Part shown: positions 38,154 to 47,287 of the stretch, one piece after another
Numbering within the stretch: the first letter of the stretch is position 1
Layout: every line of letters starts with the position of its first letter
From: Planctomycetota bacterium
GTDB taxonomy: Bacteria; Planctomycetota; UBA1135; GCA-002748355
Reading direction: 5' to 3'
Length of the DNA stretch: 64,000 nucleotides
Assembly: GCA_020638795.1 (NCBI GenBank)
Contig: JACKHW010000012.1
Location: forward strand, 1 to 64,000
Notes under the pieces: generated by a model
Seen by the model: only the letters and a program-made list of their open reading frames with translations
What the model was told of the DNA's origin: nothing
The model's database searches: none
Program-made: the position numbers and the translations under genes

Positions 38154-38169
38154 TCGACATCGATGTCGA
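38154..38169. promoter_or_regulatory. 16-base perfect palindrome between ada and the hydrolase fusion gene
   Basis: TCGACATCGATGTCGA reads the same on both strands. It lies in the 92-base divergent gap, 44 bases before the ada start and 34 bases before the other gene's ATG, where an operator for either would be expected. It bears no resemblance to the E. coli Ada box. Confidence 0.4.
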
Positions 38170-38202
38170 GAGCCTGGGCTATCCGCGAGTTGATTCACGA
38201 AC

Positions 38203-40473
38203 ATGATTCTGTCCATCCCGCCCGCCGTCCTCCCGGCTCTGTCCCTCTCCCTCGCGCTGCTTCCGTTCCAGGGAGGAGACCCGAAGACCCAGAAGACGAC
38301 ATCGGTCGAAACCGCACTCCGAAAGGCATTCGACGAGCTCCACGCGCGCAGTGATTTCCCCGGTGCGACGCTCGCCGTCATCTTGCCGAACGGTCGCGAG
38401 ATCACGATCGCGGTCGGAAAGTCGTCGCTCGAGCCCGCGGAGGACATGCGCCCCACGCACCTGATGCCTTGGGGTAGCGTAGGGAAGACGTTCGTCGCCG
38501 CGATGGCGCTCGACTCGATCGCACAGGGAAAGCTGCAGCTCGAGGACCGTGTCGCGACGCATCTGGGTGACGCAGGCGAGTCGGACTGGTTCGCACGGCT
38601 GCCGAACCACGACGCGATCACGATTGCCGACCTACTACGGCATACGTCGGGTCTGCCGCGCTACGTCTTCGCGCGAGCATTCTGGAACGAGCTACGCGCG
38701 GATCCATCGAAGACGTGGTCGCCTCGTGAACTCCTCCGATACGTCTTCGACTCGAAGCCGTTGTTCGAGGCGGGGACGAACTTCGCGTATTCCGACACCA
38801 ACTACATCCTCCTCGGGATCGTTCTGGAGCAGGTCACGAAGACGAGGGTCTACGACTGGGTTCTCGAGAACCTCGTGAGGCCGAACGACCTTCAACACAC
38901 CGAACCGATGACGTCACGAAAGTTGAAGGACGTTGCCCAAGGCCATGTTGGCGTGACCAAACCACTCGTCGGATCACCGCTCGCGATCGGCGACGATGGG
39001 CTGTTCGTGATCAACCCACAGTTCGAGTGGTGTGGTGGCGGATGGTACGGTTCTGCCCTCGATCTCGCACGGTGGGGACGACTTCTCTGGTCCGGCCAGG
39101 TGCTTCGTCATCCGTATCTGCAATCCGTGACGAACGGCGTCGATGCAGCACGAGCATTCGGCCAAGGATCGCAGTACGGCGTTGGCGCCATTCTGCGACG
39201 AGACGGAAAGCTACGCTCCATCGGGCACGATGGTGTGTTCCCCGGGTACTCGGCAGCCGTCGACTGGTTTCCTGACGTTGGCATCGCCGCGGCGCTCCTC
39301 GTCAACGAAGACGGAGCGCGCGAGACCGGGATCGATGGTCATGAGGCGCTCGTCGCTCTCGTGAAAACCGCGGTCGCTGCGTTCGAAGCCGACGACGATG
39401 CCGATGTGGCAATCGAGCGACTGCGCGATGCACTCTCGATCCATCAACGCACGTTGACGATCGACACGCACAAGGACATCTCGCCTCTGCTCGCCAAGGA
39501 GCCACCGCAAGACCAGGAGCAACACTGGAAGTTCCGGCGTTCCTTCGACCCGACGATTCGAGGTACGTGCCAAGTCGATTTCCCGAAGATGCGCCAAGGT
39601 GGCCTCGACTGCGCGTTCTTCATCGTCTACGTCGGGCAAGGACCGTTGACGGACAACGGCTTTCATCGCGCCAAGAGCACCGCGTTGGACAAGTTCGAAG
39701 CGATCCATCGCATGGCCCTTCGCTTCCCGGACCAAGTCGAACTCGCTCTACGCGCCGAGGACGTCGAACGCATCGCAGCGCGCGGAAAGTTGGTGGCGTG
39801 CATCGGCATCGAAAACGGATATCCGATGGGCAACGACCTCGGGCTCATCGAAGAGTTCTACCGGCGCGGCGCGCGCTACATGGGAATCACGCACAACAAA
39901 CACAACCAACTCGGCGACTCGCACACACCCGAGGAACCACTCAACGGCGGACTCACCGAGCTCGGCCGTAGCGCGGTCTCCGAGATGAACCGACTCGGCA
40001 TCATGGTCGATGTCTCTCACACGTCGAAGCAGACAATGCTCGACGCAGTGCGGCACTCGAAAGCGCCCGTACTCGCATCGCATTCCGCGGTTCACGCAAT
40101 CTATGCGCACGGTCGCAATCTCGACGACGAACAATTGCGCGCACTCGCCGCTTCCGGCGGTGTCGTGCAGGTCGTGGCATTCGCGAGCTATCTGGACGAC
40201 CCGAAGCGTCCGGGCAAACCGCGCGCGAGTGTCGTCGATCTGTGCGACCACATCGACCATGCGGTTCGTCTGATCGGCATCGACCACGTGGCGATCAGCT
40301 CGGACTTCGATGGCGGCGGCGGCATTCTCGGTTGGAACTCTGCAGCGGAGACCTTCGAGGTCACCCACGAGCTCGTGCGCCGCGGCTACTCCGAGTCGGA
40401 CATCGCGAAGTTGTGGTCCCAGAACACATTGCGCGTCTGGAAAGCCGTCGAAGAGATCGCACGGCGTCATTGA
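38203..40473 (+). CDS. Fusion of a serine beta-lactamase-like hydrolase and an M19 membrane dipeptidase
   Basis: A 756-aa exported protein with two enzyme domains in one frame. Residues 1-20 are a signal peptide. Residues 35-400 are a serine beta-lactamase/class C-like hydrolase: SxxK as S92-V-G-K95, the Y196-S-D motif in FAYSDTNY, and HxG as H342-D-G. Residues 414-756 are a peptidase M19 (renal dipeptidase) domain with all metal ligands placed: H423 and D425 in DTHKD, E537 in GIENGY, H606 in DVSH, H627 in SHSAVH and D701 in SSDFDG. The link is only about 15 residues, with no stop or frameshift. The enzymes could act in sequence on D-amino-acid peptides or peptidoglycan fragments. Its last seven bases overlap the convergent MFS gene. 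Confidence 0.88.
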   Translation: MILSIPPAVLPALSLSLALLPFQGGDPKTQKTTSVETALRKAFDELHARSDFPGATLAVILPNGREITIAVGKSSLEPAEDMRPTHLMPWGSVGKTFVAAMALDSIAQGKLQLEDRVATHLGDAGESDWFARLPNHDAITIADLLRHTSGLPRYVFARAFWNELRADPSKTWSPRELLRYVFDSKPLFEAGTNFAYSDTNYILLGIVLEQVTKTRVYDWVLENLVRPNDLQHTEPMTSRKLKDVAQGHVGVTKPLVGSPLAIGDDGLFVINPQFEWCGGGWYGSALDLARWGRLLWSGQVLRHPYLQSVTNGVDAARAFGQGSQYGVGAILRRDGKLRSIGHDGVFPGYSAAVDWFPDVGIAAALLVNEDGARETGIDGHEALVALVKTAVAAFEADDDADVAIERLRDALSIHQRTLTIDTHKDISPLLAKEPPQDQEQHWKFRRSFDPTIRGTCQVDFPKMRQGGLDCAFFIVYVGQGPLTDNGFHRAKSTALDKFEAIHRMALRFPDQVELALRAEDVERIAARGKLVACIGIENGYPMGNDLGLIEEFYRRGARYMGITHNKHNQLGDSHTPEEPLNGGLTELGRSAVSEMNRLGIMVDVSHTSKQTMLDAVRHSKAPVLASHSAVHAIYAHGRNLDDEQLRALAASGGVVQVVAFASYLDDPKRPGKPRASVVDLCDHIDHAVRLIGIDHVAISSDFDGGGGILGWNSAAETFEVTHELVRRGYSESDIAKLWSQNTLRVWKAVEEIARRH

Positions 40474-41699
40474 GCACTGCTACTTGGCGGCATGGCACGC
40501 CGTGCGAGCAGCACGACGACGAGCGCGATGACGCTCGTCAGGGTTCCCGTGATGACGAATACGAGCGCGAGTCCGATCCATGAGCACAGAGCACCGCCGA
40601 CCATCGCACCGAGCGACACGGCGAGTGCTTTCGCCGAAAACGTGACCGCCATCGCAGCACCGCGGTTCTCGGGTTGCGTCTCCGTCGCGGCGAGACCGAA
40701 CCCAGCGGTATTCGATCCCGCAGCCGCCCCGCCGAGGAACACGCGTGCAACGACCAAGAGCGCGAACGCCGGAACGGCAGCGTGCAAGCCCAGGATCAAC
40801 CCACTGACCACGGCACTCGACCACAAGACTCGCCATGCGCCGACTCGATCCGTGAGTTGTCCCCAGAGCGGCGTCGCGACGAGCGTGGCGATCGAGAGGA
40901 CGGTGAACAAAGACGCCGCCATTGCCTTGGCAGCTTCGGGATCGTCCGAGCCCGTGACGTCACGCACGAACAATTCCATCTGCGGCGTCGTCGCGCCCAG
41001 GCCGAACTGAACGGCAACGAGCACGAGGAGCGCGCGCCCGAGCACGGGCATCCTCAGGATGCGCACGAAATCCCCATACACACCGCGTAGGACGATGCCG
41101 GGCGACCAACGTTCGTAACTCGAGAGAAGGCTCGCATCCTCGGTCGCGAAAAACATCACGAGGAACGCCGACACGGCGGCACTCGCGGCAACGACGACGA
41201 AGACGACCCGCATGCCGTAAGCAGGTCCCAGGGCAGCTCCGAGCAGCGGCCCGAAGACGCTTCCGGCAGCCAATGCAGCTTGTAGGTTCCCGGCAACGCG
41301 ACCTTGACGCGCACGCGGAACCGACACCGATACGAGCGTGATGCTGGGAGGTATGAACCCGGAGAACACTCCTTGGCACAGCCGCATCACGAAGAGCTGC
41401 ATCGGTGTCGTCACGAACGCCATCGCACCGACGAAGATCGTGATGGCGAACAGCGCCCGCACGATCATCAACTTGTGACCCAACCGATCGCTCAGCGAAC
41501 CCCAGATCGGCCCCATGACTGCAGCGGCGAACGGAGCTGCGCCGAAGCACAGCCCCGACCACCACTCGACCGCTTCGCGGTTCGCGAGTCCGAGCTCCTC
41601 GAGGAAACTCGGAAAGAACGGCAAGAAGCTCATCATCGCGACCGCAGTCACGAGATTGGAGATGAAGACGACGAAGTACGTTCGCTTCCACGCAGGCAT
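40467..41699 (-). CDS. MFS drug/metabolite efflux transporter
   Basis: Major facilitator superfamily permease of 410 aa with about twelve hydrophobic segments. The signature between helices 2 and 3 is GPIWGSLSDRLGHK, and between 8 and 9 GPLWGQ-type (here ATPLWGQLTDRVGAWR), both typical of the DHA1 drug:proton antiporter branch. Helix 5 has GSVFGPLLGAAL, like the antiporter motif C (GPxxGG-like). The start is ATG 41699 (MPAWKR); 17 residues upstream are open but unlikely. No regulator gene adjoins. Substrate unknown; a multidrug or metabolite exporter is the best guess. It converges with the hydrolase fusion and follows the DMT permease on the same strand. Confidence 0.85.
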   Translation of the reverse strand: MPAWKRTYFVVFISNLVTAVAMMSFLPFFPSFLEELGLANREAVEWWSGLCFGAAPFAAAVMGPIWGSLSDRLGHKLMIVRALFAITIFVGAMAFVTTPMQLFVMRLCQGVFSGFIPPSITLVSVSVPRARQGRVAGNLQAALAAGSVFGPLLGAALGPAYGMRVVFVVVAASAAVSAFLVMFFATEDASLLSSYERWSPGIVLRGVYGDFVRILRMPVLGRALLVLVAVQFGLGATTPQMELFVRDVTGSDDPEAAKAMAASLFTVLSIATLVATPLWGQLTDRVGAWRVLWSSAVVSGLILGLHAAVPAFALLVVARVFLGGAAAGSNTAGFGLAATETQPENRGAAMAVTFSAKALAVSLGAMVGGALCSWIGLALVFVITGTLTSVIALVVVLLARRAMPPSSSAQ

Positions 41700-41750
41700 T
41701 GGCACGAGCGTAGTGGTACGTACGCGAATCCGCCCACGACTTCGTGACAC

Positions 41751-42680
41751 TTATCGAATTGGACCGACGCGGCGCGCGGCATCACGCGCTTTCGTGCCGC
41801 GCTTCCCGCGAAGCACTCCGAGGCAGCCGACGAGGATGAGTGCGAGTCCGGCGATCGTGGTCTTCCCGACGGGTTCGCCGCGCACGAGCGAACCGAGACA
41901 GAGGGCGATCGCGGGAGTGACGAAGGCGATCAAACTCATCTTGTAGGCGGGGACCCAACGCAACAGCCAGAAGTAGAGTTGGAACGTGAGCACGGTTCCA
42001 GCAAGCGAGAGGTAGAGCACCGATCCGATCGCGGTGGACGAGGTGACGATGGTGTTGTCCCGTTCGGTGAACCACGCGAATGCCGACAGGAGAACGGCAC
42101 CGAGAATCAGCCCGTCCCGGTTGAGGTAGGTCGCGGAGATTCCGGGCCCGGCTCGCTTGATCGCCACGGTGCCGATCGTGCAGACGAGAGGCGAGAGCAG
42201 GAGGATGGCTCCTGCGCGCGCTGCATCTTTGCCAATCGCGGCGAGATCGGTCTCGAACAGCAACACGACACCCAGGAAGCCGACGCAGAGCGCGAGCGCT
42301 TGCGCGAGTCGCAGGCGCTCACCCGTCAAGAACACATGCCCGACGAGCCCCATCATGAGCGGAAAGACTGCCCACAGGACACTCACGAGTCCCGACGGCA
42401 AAACCGTCTCCGACCAATAGACGATGCCGTACGACAGCGCGAAGTTGAACGTGCCTTGTTGCACGACGACGGCAAGAGGCGGACGCACGCCGCCTTCTCG
42501 ACGGGCGAGGAAGGGCGCGAGCACGAGGAGTGCACCTGCCGCAACGACGAAGCGTGCCGCCGCGCTCGTGAACGGCGGCAGTTCGTCGAGTCCTTCTTTG
42601 ATGACGACCCACGTACTGCCCCAAATCACGCACAAGAGCGCGTAACACGACAGGATGCGGGCACGTGACGGCGAGGACAT
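41751..42680 (-). CDS. EamA/DMT-family permease
   Basis: Drug/metabolite transporter of the EamA family, 309 aa, with ten predicted helices in two EamA repeats (first opening CYALLCVIWGSTWVVIKEGL; second opening ILLLSPLVCTIGTVAIK, with ALCLGSLVRGEPVG near the end of the second). The WGSTW motif in the first helix is characteristic of the family. The start is ATG 42680 (MSSPSRAR); 46 upstream in-frame residues are not likely coding. It lies 51 bases before the MFS gene on the same strand, and divergent to a secreted protein gene. Its substrate (amino acid, metabolite or purine) cannot be inferred. Confidence 0.85.
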   Translation of the reverse strand: MSSPSRARILSCYALLCVIWGSTWVVIKEGLDELPPFTSAAARFVVAAGALLVLAPFLARREGGVRPPLAVVVQQGTFNFALSYGIVYWSETVLPSGLVSVLWAVFPLMMGLVGHVFLTGERLRLAQALALCVGFLGVVLLFETDLAAIGKDAARAGAILLLSPLVCTIGTVAIKRAGPGISATYLNRDGLILGAVLLSAFAWFTERDNTIVTSSTAIGSVLYLSLAGTVLTFQLYFWLLRWVPAYKMSLIAFVTPAIALCLGSLVRGEPVGKTTIAGLALILVGCLGVLRGKRGTKARDAARRVGPIR

Positions 42681-42836
42681 GGCGCGGAACGGTATCACCT
42701 CGGCGAAAAAAGTCCGCACCGCGCTTACACGCAGAACCGTTTGCAACATCACGATCCAGCCGTTGACACACGAGTCGATCCACCGCCAGAGCACGATCCG
42801 GGTAGGATCCGCAAGCACGTCGAACCTCGAGGAAGC

Positions 42837-43820
42837 ATGCGCCCGATCCCCATCCTGTTGATTTCATTTCTGTTCGGCGTTGCCACGCCGGGAATCCTCG
42901 TCGCCCAAACAGCAGCGACGTCGGACTACGGGCAGTCCTCTGCGACCGGAGGTCACTTGCCGTTCTTGCCGCTCGCGCCGTTCGCGAACAGCTTCGATTC
43001 GACGAGCGGCTCATCGCGCGGATTTTGGTTTCGCTCGCCGACATCCTGCGTCATCACGGGCCTCAGTGTCGAGAACGAGGCCAATCGTTCGCGGCAGAGC
43101 GCAGCGCTGTTCGTCTTCGGATCCGCGCCGCCCGTGTATCCGGCGTTTCACTACACGACGGCGAGCGAAGTGCGCGCATTCGTGCTGGATGCCGCCGCGA
43201 ACACGGTCCAGAGCTTCGCACCCGTCGTCGTGCGTGCGGGCGACTACGTCGCGGTGCTCGGAGGAACCGGCGATGGCGTCTCGTCGACGCTCACGACTTC
43301 GTATTCACTCGGAGTGATGAGATCGAACGTGCTGGGCTTCAATGTCGTTGCACGACGGATCCTCACGCAGAACATTCTGCGCGACAACATCGCAAAGGGA
43401 GCGGGGCTAGGCGTCGCGACCGAAGGCGTCGGCGACGGTCCGTGTGGGCGTGTTCGGCTGTACGTGAGCGGTCAAGACGCGTACGGCCCAGCTCCGCACC
43501 TCGTGGCAGCGACTGCGCCCGCACTCGGAGGAACCGCGAAACTCGATCTCCACTCGGGGATCGCGTCGCCGCAGATCGGGCTCCTCCTCATGGCAGGAGG
43601 CAGGCTCCCGGGCATCCCGACGCCCTACGGCAACCTCAACATCACCCTGCCGTTCTTCATCACGCTACCGGTTCCTCTCGGCAACGGCAGCGCGAGCATC
43701 CCGATACCGAACGACGACAAACTCGCCGGCGTCATCGTGGACTGGCAAGGAGTCGTTCTCGATTTCGCCACGCCTCTGCACGGTATGTCCAACGGCATCG
43801 AGTGGCGACTCGGCAAGTAG
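42837..43820 (+). CDS. Secreted protein with planctomycete-type C-terminal module
   Basis: An exported protein of 327 aa starting at ATG 42837 (MRPIPILLISFLFG), preceded by GAGGAAGC; the 32 upstream in-frame residues are not part of it. The signal peptide ends ILVAQ. The middle 190 residues form a beta-rich region (GFWFRSPTSCVITGLSV, ALFVFGSAPPVYP) that I do not recognise as a named family. The last 100 residues, from about AATAPALGGTAKLDLHS, with LLLMAGGRLPGIP and DWQGVVLDFATPLHGMSNG, align by pattern to the C-termini of the genes at 22859 and 59723. Likely cell-surface or periplasmic; function unknown. Confidence 0.65.
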   Translation: MRPIPILLISFLFGVATPGILVAQTAATSDYGQSSATGGHLPFLPLAPFANSFDSTSGSSRGFWFRSPTSCVITGLSVENEANRSRQSAALFVFGSAPPVYPAFHYTTASEVRAFVLDAAANTVQSFAPVVVRAGDYVAVLGGTGDGVSSTLTTSYSLGVMRSNVLGFNVVARRILTQNILRDNIAKGAGLGVATEGVGDGPCGRVRLYVSGQDAYGPAPHLVAATAPALGGTAKLDLHSGIASPQIGLLLMAGGRLPGIPTPYGNLNITLPFFITLPVPLGNGSASIPIPNDDKLAGVIVDWQGVVLDFATPLHGMSNGIEWRLGK

Positions 43821-43841
43821 GAAGCCCTGCGGTGCCGTCGA

Positions 43842-44003
43842 TCAGCGACAGCCACCGCCGCGCCAGAACCGCCCCCAGCGGCGTGGCCTGCAAGGACTCC
43901 AACAATCGGCGACGATGCAGCCAGTCAGTGGGAAAACGGCGAACGCTGCGATGGCGAGCATCAGAAGGCGCCTCGTGCGCCCCTTGGGCATGCGGATTCT
44001 CAT
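43842..44003 (-). CDS. Small lipoprotein, 53 aa
   Basis: Reading the minus strand from ATG 44003 gives a 53-residue protein ending in TGA. After a basic head (MRIRMPKGRTRR) comes a hydrophobic stretch LLMLAIAAFAVFPLTG and a cysteine: LTGC is a textbook lipobox. The mature part is 24 residues, rich in Trp, Arg, Gly and Cys (DCWSPCRPRRWGRFWRGGG). It lies 163 bases downstream of gcvP on the same strand, and ends 21 bases from the convergent secreted-protein gene. The lipobox and a well-placed start make it likely real. No family is recognised; entericidin-like or anchor roles are guesses only. An internal ATG (residue 5) is a second possible start. Confidence 0.55.
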   Translation of the reverse strand: MRIRMPKGRTRRLLMLAIAAFAVFPLTGCIVADCWSPCRPRRWGRFWRGGGCR

Positions 44004-44090
44004 GACTAGCGTACACGCAAGGAGCGGGCCAACGTTGCTTCTGCGCGTAACGCCCTGCTCACAACGACGATAGACACGCCCGAGGCCCCA

Positions 44091-44105
44091 AGGGGTTGTC
44101 CCCCT
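44091..44105. terminator. Hairpin downstream of gcvP
   Basis: AGGGG 44091-44095 pairs with CCCCT 44101-44105 around TTGTC; an alternative pairing CCCCAAGGGG at 44086-44095 competes. It lies 62 bases after the gcvP stop on the minus strand and probably ends that transcript, though no T-run follows. Confidence 0.4.
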
Positions 44106-44166
44106 CAGAGGTCAGCATGCCCCGCTCGCGACGCGGAACTCCACGTCCGCGGCACCGTGGCGGCGT

Positions 44167-47046
44167 CTACTCGGCGTAGTCCTCGAGCGGCGGGCAGATG
44201 CAGACGAGATTGCGGTCGCCGTAGACGTTGTCGACGCGGGACACGGACGGCCAATACTTGCCGTCCTTCAAGGACGCGACGGGGAACGCCGCTTTGTGGC
44301 GACTGTAGGGTCGATCCCACGTATCGCTCGAGACGACTTCGGCCGTGTGCGGTGCGCGCTTCAAGACGTTGTCCGTTGCATCGGCCTTGCCAGCTTCGAT
44401 TTCGCGGATCTCGTTACGGATCGCGATCATCGCGTCGCAGAAGCGATCGAGCTCCTGCTTCGACTCGCTTTCTGTCGGCTCCACCATCAGCGTGCCGGAC
44501 ACCGGCCAAGACATCGTCGGCGCGTGGAAGCCGTAGTCGATCAAGCGCTTCGCGATGTCGTCGACCGTGATATGCGCCTTGTCGAAGTGTCGTGTATCCA
44601 AGATGCACTCGTGAGCAACCCAGCCATCCTTGCTCTTGTAGAGCACCGGGTAGTGATCCTCGAGGCGCTTCGCGATGTAGTTCGCGTTGAGGATCGCGAC
44701 CGCAGTGGCTTCGTACAACCCGACGCCGCCCATCATCCGAATGTAGGCGTAGCTGATCGGTAGGATCGAAGGGCTTCCCCAAGGTGCGGCGGATACGGCG
44801 CCGATAGCCTTGTCTCCCCCCGTCTCGACGAGCGGATGACCCGGCAAAAAGGGCAGCAACTGCTCGGCGACACAGATCGGCCCCATGCCGGGACCTCCAC
44901 CACCGTGAGGAATGCAGAACGTCTTGTGCAGATTGAGGTGGCAAACGTCGGCACCGAGGTCGCCTGGCCTACAAACACCGACGAGTGCGTTCATGTTCGC
45001 CCCATCGAGGTAGACCTGACCCCCGTGCTCGTGGACGATCGCACATGCCTTGCGAATGGTCTCTTCGAACACTCCGTGCGTCGACGGGTACGTGACCATC
45101 AACGCGGCGAGTTCCTTACCCGCGGCTGCGCACTTGGCCTGCAAGTCGTCGAGATCGATGTTGCCGTCATCGTCGCACTTGACGACGGAGACTTTCATCC
45201 CGGCGAGCGTCGCACTCGCCGGATTGGTGCCGTGCGCAGAGCTGGGGATCACGCAGATCTTCCGCTGGGTGTCACCGCGTGCGTGGTGATACGCGCGAAT
45301 GACGAGCAATCCCGCATACTCGCCCTGCGAGCCGGCATTGGGCTGCAACGAGCAGCCCGCGAACCCCGTGAGCTGTGACAACCAGTCTTCGAGACGCGCA
45401 TGGAGCTTTGCGTACCCCTTCGCCTGCTCGGGCGGAACGAAGGGATGCAAGTGTGCGAACCCGGGCCACGAGATCGGAATCATCTCGGTCGTCGCGTTGA
45501 GCTTCATCGTGCACGAACCGAGCGGAATCATCGCCGACGTGAGCGACAGGTCCTTGTTCTCGAGGCGCTTGAGGTAGCGCAGCATCTCCGTCTCCGATCG
45601 ATAGCGATGGAAGACCTCGTGAGTCAGGAACTCGTCGTCGCGCTTCGTTCCAGCCGAGTACTCGGGGACACTCGCGGCCAGCTTCTCGACGTCGAGTTCC
45701 ATCGCAGCGCCACCGAAGCACTCGAAGATGTCGCGCACGTCACCCGTATCGACGGTTTCGTCGAGGCTGACTCCGATCGCATCGCCCGAACTGTTTCGCA
45801 GATTGATCCCGGCATCGAGCGCGCATGCGTGGATCTCCGCCGGGGTGCGAGGACCACCGCGCACCGTCAGCGTGTCGAAGTAGGTGCCGTTGGAGACCTC
45901 GTAGCCGAGTTGCTCGAGCCCGACGGCGAGCGCGTGCGTCAGACCGCGTACGCGCTTGGCGATCGCGGTGAGTCCTTCGGGGCCGTGGTAGACGGCATAC
46001 ATCGAAGCCACGACCGCAAGCAGCACTTGGGCCGTGCAGATGTTGGATGTCGCCTTGTCGCGGCGGATGTGCTGTTCGCGAGTCTGCAGTGCGAGACGTA
46101 GCGCAGGCTTTCCCATCGCGTCGACGGAGACACCCACGATTCGGCCAGGTAGCTGGCGTTTGTACTCATCCTTGCCGGCGAGGAACGCGGCGTGCGGACC
46201 ACCGAAGCCGAGCGGGACACCGAAGCGTTGGGACGACCCGATCACGATGTCCGCGCCACAAGACCCCGGACTCTTCACGAGTGTCAACGCGAGCAGATCC
46301 GTGGCAACGATCGCGAGCGCGCCGGCATCGTGGATCCGCGCGCACAGCGGAGTGAGGTTCGGGATGTCGCCATCGCTTCCCGGATAGGAGACGAGCACGC
46401 CGAAGACACCCGTCAGATCGGCATCGGACACGTTGCCGACGACGACTTCGATATCGAGCGGCTCGGCGCGAGTCTGGATGACGGCAATCGTTTGTGGATG
46501 CGTGTTGGCATCCACGAAGAACCGATTCGACTGCGTCTTGAGCACTCGGTGCGCGAGGGTCATCGCTTCGGCTGCCGCCGTGCCTTCGTCGAGAAGCGAA
46601 CTGTTCGCGACCTCCATGCCCGTCAAGTCCAGGACCATCGTCTGGAAGTTGAGGAGCGCTTCGAGACGGCCTTGGGAGATCTCTGCCTGGTACGCGGTGT
46701 ACTGCGTGTACCAGCCGGGGTTCTCGAGCACGTTCCGCAAGATCACCGTCGGCGTGATGGAGTCGTAGTAACCGAGCCCGATGTACGAGCGAGCGACGAC
46801 ATTCTCGTCCGCGAGTTCTCTGAGCTCTTCGAGGCAGCTCTGTTCGCCCTTGGGTTGCAGGTCGAAACTCCCGTTCCAGCGAATCGATGACGGAACGACC
46901 CGCTCCAGGAGTTGATCGATCGACGCGACCCCGAGCAAGCCGAGCATCGACGCATACTCGTGTCGCCGCGGACCGAGGTGGCGGGGAGCGAAGTCGTCGG
47001 AAGAAGTCGTCGTCGTTTGCGTGGAGAGTGTCGAATCGATAGCCAT
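44167..47046 (-). CDS. gcvP: Glycine dehydrogenase (decarboxylating), P protein
   Basis: PLP enzyme of the glycine cleavage system that decarboxylates glycine and passes the aminomethyl group to GcvH lipoate. It is the single-chain type (959 aa), with both halves in one frame: an N-terminal inactive half starting with the APRHLGPRRHEYASML pattern, and an active half with the PLP lysine in HLNLHKTFCIPHGGGGPG near residue 707. MIPLGSCTMKLNA and GANMNALVG are also family signatures. The start is ATG 47046 (MAIDSTL) with GAGGA upstream; 29 residues further upstream are open but lack homology. gcvT and gcvH are not in the window. I see no glycine riboswitch ahead of it. Confidence 0.97.
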   Translation of the reverse strand: MAIDSTLSTQTTTTSSDDFAPRHLGPRRHEYASMLGLLGVASIDQLLERVVPSSIRWNGSFDLQPKGEQSCLEELRELADENVVARSYIGLGYYDSITPTVILRNVLENPGWYTQYTAYQAEISQGRLEALLNFQTMVLDLTGMEVANSSLLDEGTAAAEAMTLAHRVLKTQSNRFFVDANTHPQTIAVIQTRAEPLDIEVVVGNVSDADLTGVFGVLVSYPGSDGDIPNLTPLCARIHDAGALAIVATDLLALTLVKSPGSCGADIVIGSSQRFGVPLGFGGPHAAFLAGKDEYKRQLPGRIVGVSVDAMGKPALRLALQTREQHIRRDKATSNICTAQVLLAVVASMYAVYHGPEGLTAIAKRVRGLTHALAVGLEQLGYEVSNGTYFDTLTVRGGPRTPAEIHACALDAGINLRNSSGDAIGVSLDETVDTGDVRDIFECFGGAAMELDVEKLAASVPEYSAGTKRDDEFLTHEVFHRYRSETEMLRYLKRLENKDLSLTSAMIPLGSCTMKLNATTEMIPISWPGFAHLHPFVPPEQAKGYAKLHARLEDWLSQLTGFAGCSLQPNAGSQGEYAGLLVIRAYHHARGDTQRKICVIPSSAHGTNPASATLAGMKVSVVKCDDDGNIDLDDLQAKCAAAGKELAALMVTYPSTHGVFEETIRKACAIVHEHGGQVYLDGANMNALVGVCRPGDLGADVCHLNLHKTFCIPHGGGGPGMGPICVAEQLLPFLPGHPLVETGGDKAIGAVSAAPWGSPSILPISYAYIRMMGGVGLYEATAVAILNANYIAKRLEDHYPVLYKSKDGWVAHECILDTRHFDKAHITVDDIAKRLIDYGFHAPTMSWPVSGTLMVEPTESESKQELDRFCDAMIAIRNEIREIEAGKADATDNVLKRAPHTAEVVSSDTWDRPYSRHKAAFPVASLKDGKYWPSVSRVDNVYGDRNLVCICPPLEDYAE

Positions 47047-47173
47047 GCGATCCTCGAAGAAAGCCTGCGTACGGCCGCCGTCAGATGAGGCCTTGGAATG
47101 AGAAGGGATAGCTGGTCCAGGTCCGCAGCTCAAAGCAGCAGCGCGACATCAGACCGCGGAACGGCGCGGCGCG

Positions 47174-47191
47174 CCACGGTCCCGCCCGTGG
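47174..47191. promoter_or_regulatory. Hairpin in the gcvP/transaldolase divergent region
   Basis: CCACGG 47174-47179 pairs with CCGTGG 47186-47191 around six bases. It is the main symmetric element in the 241-base divergent gap and may be an operator or a transcript hairpin. I see no convincing promoter pair, and nothing else, in this gap. Confidence 0.3.
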
Positions 47192-47287
47192 AAGGCGCTA
47201 CAAATGCAATCAACGCCTCGGTGTCACCGCACGAGGCGATACGATCGCAGTCTGCGCAGCACCGAACTACCAGCGAGTCCAGCCCCG

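Noticed and set aside
42763..42808. TTGACA at 42763 upstream of the secreted protein gene as a -35 box
   Set aside because: The base stretch 16-18 positions downstream holds no -10-like sequence; TAGGAT at 42803 is 34 bases away.
43732..44016. 94-residue minus-strand frame overlapping the 53-residue lipoprotein
   Set aside because: It lacks a signal or any motif and runs into the secreted-protein gene; the frame with the lipobox is preferred.
47047..47287. Glycine riboswitch before gcvP
   Set aside because: I looked for the paired-aptamer elements on the minus strand and found none of the conserved GGAGAG-type segments.
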